From Muriicola jejuensis (GTDB lineage: Bacteria > Bacteroidota > Bacteroidia > Flavobacteriales > Flavobacteriaceae): a stretch of 64,000 bases of DNA. A program made the translations under genes and the position numbers. Below the pieces are notes generated by a model. That model had not been told where the DNA came from. It did not search any database and saw only the letters and a list, made by a program, of their open reading frames with translations. Shown here in pieces: positions 33,464 through 40,272 of the stretch; the first letter of the stretch is position 1; the number at the start of each line of letters is the position of its first letter. Where the stretch lies: the NCBI RefSeq assembly GCF_010671595.1, contig NZ_JAABOP010000001.1, positions 1,302,001 through 1,366,000 of the forward strand, given 5' to 3'.

Positions 33464-34162
33464 TTAAATTCCCGTATTTGCAATTCCCCTTCTCTTAGAA
33501 CTTGAAATTATGGCATTTGGCTGATGAATCCAAACTATATTATACCCTTTATTAGATAATCTCCCAATAACCAAATCGTATACCGTTTTACCCACTACGA
33601 TAATGTTGTTGGGGTTACACTCTTCAATAATCGGCTCGCAATAGTTCTGAAATGAAGTGTCCAATATCTTGTTGTAATCATTCTTAGATGGCTTTTCTTT
33701 ATTTTTATAAACAGCCACGATGCTACAGTCCAGGAGCCATATCCCAGATTTCTTCATGTACTTTAACAAGCTAATTTTTTCTTTCAATTTACTACCTGCA
33801 TTAGGGTTATTAGTTACTTGAAAGTTTTTATCCACTATTTGATTGAATAGATTCCAAAATTGATGGGTTCCTGTATTTTTGTCCAACGGCTCATTCAAGA
33901 TATTTGATTGTCCGTAGGCCAAGTTGTAAACAAATCGCACGTAGCCTTTAGGATATCCAGAAATATTTAAGCAATGCCTCGTTCTTATTAGGTTTTTTTC
34001 TGTATAGACATGAGATTCAGCTAAAAGGATAGTTTTAATTTCCTTTGGCTTCCAGTAATTTCGGTAGTCTTCGACCAGTTTAACCACTATAAAATCTTCA
34101 ATCGGCCAATCAACGTCTAGAGCTAAGACTTTGTTGTATGTAGTCTCAAGAAGTTCAGTCAT
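33464..34162 (-). CDS. Uracil-DNA-glycosylase-like fold protein
   Basis: 232 residues. Segments TILLAESHVY, IWLLDCSIVAVYK, NIIVVGKTVYDLV and the C-terminal VWIHQPNA resemble the spacing of UDG-superfamily motifs, where a first acidic/polar loop, a central strand and a late His-Pro loop line the base pocket. The match is by pattern only. It lies 90 bp upstream of the Dam gene on the same strand and may be the first gene of that unit. It could remove modified bases from incoming DNA, or be a nucleotide-processing relative. Moderate uncertainty. Confidence 0.5.
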   Translation of the reverse strand: MTELLETTYNKVLALDVDWPIEDFIVVKLVEDYRNYWKPKEIKTILLAESHVYTEKNLIRTRHCLNISGYPKGYVRFVYNLAYGQSNILNEPLDKNTGTHQFWNLFNQIVDKNFQVTNNPNAGSKLKEKISLLKYMKKSGIWLLDCSIVAVYKNKEKPSKNDYNKILDTSFQNYCEPIIEECNPNNIIVVGKTVYDLVIGRLSNKGYNIVWIHQPNAIISSSKRRGIANTGI

Positions 34163-34215
34163 TTAATTTGAGTTGTTGTAGAACGTAGTTTTTCCAGAAA
34201 TTTTTTAATAATAAC

Positions 34216-34509
34216 CTATCCGTAATTTTTACTTTCTAATTTAACGAGAGTATTTTCTAATTCAGAGCGTTTATAATATACCCTATTCCCAATTCCATAA
34301 GAAGGCAAAATACCTTTTCTGGACCACTGCCACAAAGTTGTCATGGAAACTTTTAAAAATTCCGCTGTTTCCTCCCTTGTTAATAATTCTTCTGGATGCT
34401 TGGGCTGAAAGTTTTCCTTAATCGCCTGTAACTCTTCTTCTAATTTCGTCAGTTTATCAAGGACAATTTCCATAGCTGATGGCAGATCTTCAAATTTCAG
34501 ATTGTTCAT
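34216..34509 (-). CDS. Excisionase-type helix-turn-helix protein
   Basis: 97 residues: an N-terminal coiled-coil helix (VLDKLTKLEEELQAIKEN) followed by a MerR/HTH_17 type winged helix, LLTREETAEFLKVSMTTLWQWSRKG and YGIGNRVYYKRSEL. This is the usual excisionase-like protein of Bacteroidota elements, which bends DNA at att sites or acts as regulator of the replication genes. It diverges from the 34674 gene over a 164-bp gap. Confidence 0.85.
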   Translation of the reverse strand: MNNLKFEDLPSAMEIVLDKLTKLEEELQAIKENFQPKHPEELLTREETAEFLKVSMTTLWQWSRKGILPSYGIGNRVYYKRSELENTLVKLESKNYG

Positions 34510-34621
34510 TTTAGCTTTGTTTTACTTCAAAACTCGAAAATTTTTTTTAAAAATTTTTTTACCCCAAGCCTAAATGAAAATGCGATCTAACCTAAAGATC
34601 ACCCCCCACCCTTTTTGGATT

Positions 34622-34639
34622 TTGCGGGCTCCCCCGCAA
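34622..34639. promoter_or_regulatory. Hairpin in the divergent HTH/34674 gap
   Basis: TTGCGGG / CCCGCAA with loop CTCC, in a gap that otherwise holds A/T tracts and a C-run. It lacks a T-run on the + side, so it is more likely a leader structure or protein site than a terminator. The rest of 34510-34673 contains long A and T tracts, suggesting a bent promoter region. Confidence 0.4.
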
Positions 34640-34673
34640 CAATCATTTATTAATAATCTAAAAAGTAAAAACT

Positions 34674-35018
34674 ATGGTTACGATTGCAGATTACAAAACG
34701 TATCAAAGAGAGGATGGAACAGACTTTCAGGTTCTTGTCGTACAAGGAGAAGTCGAAGCAGTCCGAAGTAAAAAAACAGGAAAGCTTTACCTGACTGCCA
34801 AAACAGCGAAAGTAGCATGCACTTTTGACGCATCCATGTGTCAAGCCTTAATTGGGACTGAAATGGATGGACGGATCAAGAAAGTAAAGGTAGATCCTTA
34901 TGAGTATGCCATCCCTGAGACTGGTGAAATCATTACCCTAAACCATCGCTATGAATTCGTGAGCGAACTGGATGATCTTGAAACTAAGCCACTAAAAACC
35001 ATGCTTGCAGCAGCTTAA
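34674..35018 (+). CDS. Conserved small hypothetical protein of the replication region
   Basis: 114 residues, soluble, beta-rich in appearance (FQVLVVQGEVEAVRSKK, KLYLTAKTAKVACTF). Not a family I can name, though genes of this kind often lie before Sak4-like ATPases in Bacteroidota elements. It is first in the plus-strand replication region and ends at a strong terminator, so it is expressed separately from the ATPase gene. A single-strand-binding or accessory recombination role would fit the neighbours but has no direct support. Confidence 0.65.
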   Translation: MVTIADYKTYQREDGTDFQVLVVQGEVEAVRSKKTGKLYLTAKTAKVACTFDASMCQALIGTEMDGRIKKVKVDPYEYAIPETGEIITLNHRYEFVSELDDLETKPLKTMLAAA

Positions 35019-35042
35019 TTCTTGTTTATGCTTTAACAAATG

Positions 35043-35070
35043 GGGACTCCAATCGGGGTCCCTTTTTTTT
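35043..35070 (+). terminator. Rho-independent terminator
   Basis: Stem GGGACTCC / GGGGTCCC (one G-T pair) with loop AATC and eight T after it, 25 bases past the stop of the 114-residue gene. Confidence 0.85.
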
Positions 35071-35132
35071 ACTCACCAAGACCATGATAACACATCATCA
35101 GAAAAAGTATTAACCCTCATAAATATCAAATC

Positions 35133-36026
35133 ATGAAATTACAACAAGCACAACGACATCAGGTAAAGCTAAGGATTGGCCTAAGTGGAGCCAGTGGATT
35201 CGGAAAAACCTATTCAGCTCTTCTATTAGCACATGGGATCACTAATGATTGGTCTAAGATCGTTGTTATTGACACCGAAAATAATAGTGCCAGTCTGTAC
35301 GCTCATTTAGGCGATTTTAATGTGTTGCCACTAACGGAGCCTTACAGTCCAGAACGTCACATAGAGGCCATTAAAACGTGCGAGAAGGCCCAAATGGAGG
35401 TCATTATCATAGATAGTATTACCCATGAATGGCAAGGAAAAGAAGGGTGTCTTGAACTGCATCAAAAATTGGGAGGACGTTTTCAGGATTGGGCTAAAAT
35501 TTCACCCAGACACCAAGCATTTTTAGATGCTATTCTAAATTCTTCCTGTCATGTAATTACGACCACCAGACGAAAAATTGATTACTCACTGGACCTGGGT
35601 TCCAATGGTAGAACTCAAGTGGTCAAGCACGGTACCAAGGAAATCACACGCGAAGGTTTTGAATATGAGCTGACCGTAAACTTTGAGCTTATTAATGATC
35701 AGCACCTGGCAAAAGCAAGCAAAGATCGTACTGGACTATTCATGGACAAGCCTGAATTCGTGATTAACGCGGCAACAGGTAAGAAACTCATGCAGTGGTG
35801 TAGCATCGGTTTGAGCCTTGCAGACGCTAGGAAAGAAATTGAATCCTGTACAGATGTGGCTGGCCTTCGCCATTTATACGCCAAGTATCAAAGCATACAA
35901 AGCGAAATAACTCCTTTGCTTCTAAAGAAAAAAGAGGCACTGGAGAACCACCATAGTATTATATCCAACAAGCAAATTATACCTGAGCCCTCTAAAGAAA
36001 AAACAAATGGAACAGACAATCAATAA
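35133..36026 (+). CDS. Sak4-like AAA/RecA-fold ATPase
   Basis: 297 residues with Walker A GLSGASGFGKTYSAL, a strand ending IVVIDTENNSASLY and Walker B MEVIIIDSITHEW. This is the RecA-core type of phage single-strand annealing accessory proteins (Sak4 group). The remainder includes VITTTRRK and EITREGFEYELTVNFEL, typical of the group. In phages and satellites these proteins assist replication or recombination of the element. The next gene starts 20 bp before its stop, indicating coupled translation. Confidence 0.82.
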   Translation: MKLQQAQRHQVKLRIGLSGASGFGKTYSALLLAHGITNDWSKIVVIDTENNSASLYAHLGDFNVLPLTEPYSPERHIEAIKTCEKAQMEVIIIDSITHEWQGKEGCLELHQKLGGRFQDWAKISPRHQAFLDAILNSSCHVITTTRRKIDYSLDLGSNGRTQVVKHGTKEITREGFEYELTVNFELINDQHLAKASKDRTGLFMDKPEFVINAATGKKLMQWCSIGLSLADARKEIESCTDVAGLRHLYAKYQSIQSEITPLLLKKKEALENHHSIISNKQIIPEPSKEKTNGTDNQ

Positions 36027-36984
36027 TTATTTCCCGCGTGAGCTCAACCAGGAGCATGTCAAAAGCTATATTTCCTCTAGTGGGTTCATAGAAGCCAACA
36101 CCGAGGAAGTAACTTTGGAACACTTAAAAAAGGACTGCATCATCCCTGTGTTTTCTAAGGATAATGAATCCACGATAAGTCACGCTCAGTTTATAAATCA
36201 AGTCTACGAAGTTGCTCGTGAGCTCTATCCTGAATTTGAAATAGCTGCTCCAAAGATTAGGGCGAGTCATATGGTGAAAGGGCGTATTCCTTCTGCAGTA
36301 GGGAAACCTGCCAAAGAGTTATCAGAACACGAGAAAACCATTTATTATGAGCGTTGTGCCTTCTTAATTGACATTCCTGGTATTACAGAAACAGTCAACG
36401 GGAATACACTTAGTTTAAGCATTGGAGGGGTTAGAGCTTACAACCAGGAAAACCTCTACAGTAAAAAGTCCCTGGAAAAATTTAAGGTATTTGTCGGGTT
36501 TAAAAACTGGGTTTGCACCAATCTGTGTATTTCGACAGATGGGTTCTCCAACAAGATACGTGTAGGATCAGTAAGTGAGTTGTCTGAAGCAGTGCAACAG
36601 CTGGTTCAGGGGTACAACATGGAAAAGCATTTGGGGATGATGGAACGAATGAGCGGATTTAGCCTAAATGAACAGCAGTTTGCCCATTTAGTGGGAAAGC
36701 TTAGGATGTATCCTTATTTGGGAAAAGACACTGAGCAGGTATTTCCCATAGCCTTGAATGATGGCCAAGTGACTCGTGTGGTTAAGGAGTACTATGGGTG
36801 TTCAAATTTTGGAAAGGAAGAAGACGGATCCATAAACCTTTGGAACCTTTACAACCTATTTACCGAAGCCAACAAGTCCTCCTACATAGATAACTCTTTT
36901 GAGCGCTCCGTACACGCGTATGAACTAGTGAATATGCTTGGAAATTCGATGCAAAATGGTTCTGCAAATTGGCTTCTGTCATAA
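36007..36984 (+). CDS. DUF3871 family protein
   Basis: 325 residues. Matching DUF3871-type segments include the central IRASHMVKGRIPSAVGK, ERCAFLIDIPGITETV, LSLSIGGVRAYNQENLY and FKVFVGFKNWVCTNLC. This family is common in Bacteroidota mobile elements next to Sak4-like ATPases and is of unknown function. The 20-bp overlap with the ATPase gene supports a joint role, for example in replication of the excised circle. A hairpin follows at 37049. Confidence 0.8.
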   Translation: MEQTINNYFPRELNQEHVKSYISSSGFIEANTEEVTLEHLKKDCIIPVFSKDNESTISHAQFINQVYEVARELYPEFEIAAPKIRASHMVKGRIPSAVGKPAKELSEHEKTIYYERCAFLIDIPGITETVNGNTLSLSIGGVRAYNQENLYSKKSLEKFKVFVGFKNWVCTNLCISTDGFSNKIRVGSVSELSEAVQQLVQGYNMEKHLGMMERMSGFSLNEQQFAHLVGKLRMYPYLGKDTEQVFPIALNDGQVTRVVKEYYGCSNFGKEEDGSINLWNLYNLFTEANKSSYIDNSFERSVHAYELVNMLGNSMQNGSANWLLS

Positions 36985-37048
36985 TAATTCTATGGCTATT
37001 TTGTGATTTAGGAGTCATCAAACATTCTTTAAAATTAGGAATAAAGAG

Positions 37049-37078
37049 CCCCCTCCTGACAAAATAATAGGGAGGGGG
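37049..37078 (+). terminator. Hairpin after DUF3871 gene
   Basis: Perfect 8-bp stem CCCCCTCC / GGAGGGGG around a 14-nt loop. The following bases are TTACTATCTTT, so the T-run is poor; a terminator is likely but not certain. Confidence 0.55.
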
Positions 37079-37094
37079 TTACTATCTTTAATAA

Positions 37095-37141
37095 AACTTG
37101 ACAAGTTGACGACAGCCAAGTTGTCAACTTCCTAAAGCAAA
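37095..37141. repeat. Two short palindromes, related to a block near the left island end
   Basis: AACTTG-A-CAAGTT (37095-37107) and AAGTTG-T-CAACTT (37118-37130) are both perfect dyads. The second, with its right flank (37121-37141), matches 18406-18426 in 18 of 21 positions. They lie immediately before the 37149 gene and are candidate sites for an element-encoded DNA-binding protein or iterons of an origin. Confidence 0.55.
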
Positions 37142-37148
37142 TTAGCAT

Positions 37149-37895
37149 ATGAGCTATATTTCTAAAAAACTAAGGTTTACCGATTTTACTACACAGAAGA
37201 AATATCACACACTGAAAATATATTATCGTTGTTGTTCGGACGCACAGCCAAGTATTCACGAAATGGAGAGTTTGGATTCAAAAGAAGATTTTAAAATCAA
37301 GCTAGATGACATCGATGATAATGGTTATGTTGTGGGAGAAGTTTACAGGACCTTTTTGGATGACTTCTTATCAATGAATATTCCTAGAATGGCGGAACAA
37401 CATTTTAATGAATTCCAAAGAAAGATTGATGAAAAGCAATTGTATAATCCAGATGCTATAAAGGACTACGGTAAATTTGTTATCAATCAATCTCTACCTT
37501 GGTCCTCTAAGATAAGAGAGTCACTTTACCTCAATGATGAAATAAAACATCAGATATTACAACAATTAGAAAGATACATTCAGGATATTGAACATTACTC
37601 CAAGTATCCTTTTGCATATGCTGAAGCCAAACTCAAATTTAATTGGAACAAAGCCGATGTGCTTTACTTTTTTCACCTTCTGAGAGAAAACAAACAGATA
37701 GAGTATCGATCCAATTCAGAATATGGACGCTTTATTGATAACATGGTAGAATACAAAGATGGAGATAGATATTCTCCCATCACGGATTCTAGAAAAAGGC
37801 TTAGTGCATTCAATCAAAAGGTCCCAACTATAGTTACTGAATCAAAAAACAGACTCCTCACAACATTCAGTAATCCAGACTTTTATAAAGAATAA
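37149..37895 (+). CDS. Hypothetical protein of the element replication region (RteC-like C-terminus)
   Basis: 248 residues with no signal peptide. The C-terminal third, FNWNKADVLYFFHLLRENKQI with SNSEYGRFIDN, resembles RteC-type proteins of Bacteroides transposons, where a similar segment regulates excision; the N-terminal part is unassigned. The upstream palindromes at 37095-37130 could be its targets. It lies between the DUF3871 and SF3 helicase genes with gaps of 164 and 208 bp, so it is probably its own unit. The RteC link is tentative. Confidence 0.5.
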   Translation: MSYISKKLRFTDFTTQKKYHTLKIYYRCCSDAQPSIHEMESLDSKEDFKIKLDDIDDNGYVVGEVYRTFLDDFLSMNIPRMAEQHFNEFQRKIDEKQLYNPDAIKDYGKFVINQSLPWSSKIRESLYLNDEIKHQILQQLERYIQDIEHYSKYPFAYAEAKLKFNWNKADVLYFFHLLRENKQIEYRSNSEYGRFIDNMVEYKDGDRYSPITDSRKRLSAFNQKVPTIVTESKNRLLTTFSNPDFYKE

Positions 37896-38103
37896 TCATT
37901 TGGGGACAAAATAGTTTCCTCAACATTACGCACACAATATAGAGATCTTAGCTGCAGATTAAATGAGTACTCCGCGGTACCAGGAATCGTGGTGAGAATA
38001 AAGCTTAAGCGATCGCCATTTCTCACCCTCTCATTTATCAACAGCAGCGTGGCCATTCCGTTGCAGACTATTATTAACGAATGGAGATCAAATTTTTTGA
38101 AAA
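37896..38103. other. 208-bp gap with a long hairpin before the SF3 helicase gene
   Basis: No credible gene. An 8-bp inverted repeat GGTGAGAA / TTCTCACC (37991-37998, 38020-38027) encloses a 21-nt loop with AAGCTT and GCGATCGC. The stretch looks less A+T-rich than its neighbours, a sign of a structured site such as a replication origin, a leader RNA or an older insertion. I cannot choose between them. Confidence 0.4.
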
Positions 38104-39507
38104 ATGATTAACAACAATAACAACGTCAATTTTTGGAAACAAGATGAAAATGGGAAGATCCAAATTTTAAACACAAAGCTTTATAAATTTTTAGAAAGTA
38201 AAGGGTTTGCTATGGCAAAAGCCTCTGATAAAGATCAGATTCTCGTTAGAATGGTAAACAATATGATGTCTGAGGCTAATGAGGCCCATGTAGATCATAC
38301 CATTAGAGATTACCTACTAGAAAATGATCAATTGGATGTTTATGAGAAATACGCCCGCAGTACGGGTAGTTACGTTAATAGAAGGAGTTTTAATTTCTTG
38401 AAATTAATTGAACTTGTCAATGACAGGGATAAAACGGATAATTCCTATTTCTATTATCAGAACTGTTTTTGCAAAGTAACAAAGGATGAAATTGATATTC
38501 ATCCCTATGAACACCTTCAATGGCCAATTTGGGAGAATCGCCTTAATATGAGGGTTTTCGAGCCCCCCACGGATGATCAAATGGGCCAATTTGAAAAGTT
38601 CTGTAATAACATCACTGGTAAGTCCGAAGAGCGATTTTTAGCGCTAAAGACAATCCTTGGATATTTATTGCATCGCAATAAAGAGGTTAGTGAAACTAAA
38701 GCGATTATTCTTTATGATGAGAACATGGGTCAAAATAATCAGGCGCATGGTGGAACCGGGAAGTCACTACTTGGCAGGGCATTGTCAAAATGTCGTGTTG
38801 TAGAGATTTTTGATGGTAAAGAGAATAAATTGGGCAGTTGGTTTCGAAATCAGCGAATTGATATCACGACAGATATTTTGGTGTACGACGACCTTGATCG
38901 CAATGTCAGCCTTGAGCGATTCTATGCCATGATCACATCCGGCATTGAAGTTGAGAGGAAAAGACAACAGGCATTTTATATTGATCCGGAAAACGCTCCT
39001 AAAATCATGATTTCATCAAATTATCCCGTTAATGGCCCTGGAGGATCTTCAGACGAAAGGAGGCGTCACGAATTTGAGCTATCAAATTATTATAGTGCCC
39101 ACTATACTCCAGAGATGGAATTTGGCAATCGATTTTTTGGCAATGATTGGTCAGAATCTGAGTGGAATAAATTCTTTCAGTTTATGATGAATTGCGCAAA
39201 GGAGTATTTGCAGCACGGACTAATCGAAGTGAAGCCAATCAATCTCGGAATTGCGAAATTGAAGGATAAAACAAATGAGAAGTTTGTAGAATTTGCCGAA
39301 ACCTTCATAGAATTTGGAGAATGGCAGGATAAAAGGGAATTTGAAGCGACATTCCAAGAATTTTATCCTGAGTTAGCACCTATTGCCCCCCATAGAATGA
39401 AAAAATGGTTAGACTCATTTGCAGCATCTAAAAGAGCAACATTAGAAACCAAACCAACAGGAGGTAATTATTTATTTAGAATAAGAAAGGAGGTGCAGGA
39501 TGCTTAA
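38104..39507 (+). CDS. SF3-type replicative helicase (primase/helicase family, DUF5906-like)
   Basis: 467 residues with the superfamily-3 core: Walker A GGTGKSLLGRAL, Walker B DILVYDDLDR, and the sensor strand KIMISSNYP. This is the layout of P4-like and D5-like helicases of phage satellites and plasmids. The N-terminal 190 residues contain no clear primase motif, so the protein may be helicase-only. Its last 8 bases overlap the GIY-YIG gene. It supplies the replication function that fits the excisable island. Confidence 0.82.
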   Translation: MINNNNNVNFWKQDENGKIQILNTKLYKFLESKGFAMAKASDKDQILVRMVNNMMSEANEAHVDHTIRDYLLENDQLDVYEKYARSTGSYVNRRSFNFLKLIELVNDRDKTDNSYFYYQNCFCKVTKDEIDIHPYEHLQWPIWENRLNMRVFEPPTDDQMGQFEKFCNNITGKSEERFLALKTILGYLLHRNKEVSETKAIILYDENMGQNNQAHGGTGKSLLGRALSKCRVVEIFDGKENKLGSWFRNQRIDITTDILVYDDLDRNVSLERFYAMITSGIEVERKRQQAFYIDPENAPKIMISSNYPVNGPGGSSDERRRHEFELSNYYSAHYTPEMEFGNRFFGNDWSESEWNKFFQFMMNCAKEYLQHGLIEVKPINLGIAKLKDKTNEKFVEFAETFIEFGEWQDKREFEATFQEFYPELAPIAPHRMKKWLDSFAASKRATLETKPTGGNYLFRIRKEVQDA

Positions 39508-40153
39508 GCGTATCATATATAAAGCTTTGCACCGAGCCTCTGGTAGAGTCTACATAGGGGCCACGACCAAAGATTTGGAAGATCGAATAGAAGATCATAT
39601 CCAAAAAGCCAATAAAGGAATTGGCAGCTATTTCCAGGAAGCAATCGGGACTTATGGTCCCGAAGCTTTCACCTGGGAGCAGATTGATACTGCCAATAGC
39701 CTGAATGAGCTCGCCGATAAAGAGCAAGAGTATATCCTGAAATATGATGCTCTAGAAAATGGCTTTAATCAGGATTCAGGTGGTGGTTTTAAGAAGAAGG
39801 TCTATCAATATGATATCGACACAATTGCAATACTCGCTGAGTACGATTCCTTGGAAGAAGCAGGTAATTCAGTAGACGCTCATAAAAATTGTATTGCGAA
39901 AGCCTGTTCCGGGGAGAACCGAACCTGTAAGGGGTATTATTGGAGTTACAAAGGCCCTGAGCATTTTGTCCCGCCCGTAGAGGGTAGGAGAAAATTAGTA
40001 ATCCAAATCGATTTGGAAGGCAATATTTTAGCTGAATATTCATCGGTTGCAGAGGCGTCAGTTAAAACTGGTATTTCCAAAACTTGCATCTCAAGATGCT
40101 GTAGAGGAGAACGAGACAAATCAGGAGGTTTTCGATGGTATTACCTCGATTAA
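39500..40153 (+). CDS. GIY-YIG endonuclease with two NUMOD1-like repeats
   Basis: 217 residues. The N-terminal nuclease domain has IYKALHRASGRVYIGATT (a GIY-YIG core with Y and R), followed by the Glu in NELADKEQEYI. Two repeats follow, VYQYDIDTIAILAEYDSLEEA and VIQIDLEGNILAEYSSVAEA, each ending in a GYYW/GFRWYY strand; these are NUMOD1-type DNA-binding modules of homing endonucleases. It overlaps the helicase gene by 8 bp and has a strong Shine-Dalgarno (AAAGGAGGTG, 39486-39495), unusual beside the other genes here. A homing endonuclease or an anti-phage nuclease are both possible. Confidence 0.82.
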   Translation: MLKRIIYKALHRASGRVYIGATTKDLEDRIEDHIQKANKGIGSYFQEAIGTYGPEAFTWEQIDTANSLNELADKEQEYILKYDALENGFNQDSGGGFKKKVYQYDIDTIAILAEYDSLEEAGNSVDAHKNCIAKACSGENRTCKGYYWSYKGPEHFVPPVEGRRKLVIQIDLEGNILAEYSSVAEASVKTGISKTCISRCCRGERDKSGGFRWYYLD

Positions 40154-40158
40154 GAATG

Positions 40159-40187
40159 AAAGGGCAGCAGAAATGTTGCCCTTTTTA
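40159..40187 (+). terminator. Rho-independent terminator after GIY-YIG gene
   Basis: Stem AAAGGGCAGCA / TGTTGCCCTTT (one G-T pair) with a GAAA tetraloop and a T-run, 6 bases after the stop codon. It separates the replication region from the helicase/restriction operon, for which a promoter should lie in 40188-40272. Confidence 0.85.
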
Positions 40188-40272
40188 TTGCTAAGAACAT
40201 TTAGCAAATCTTTTTTTTACAAAGGCTTTGTCTATTTTTATAGGAGATAAATATAAATAGATTACTTCCCAG

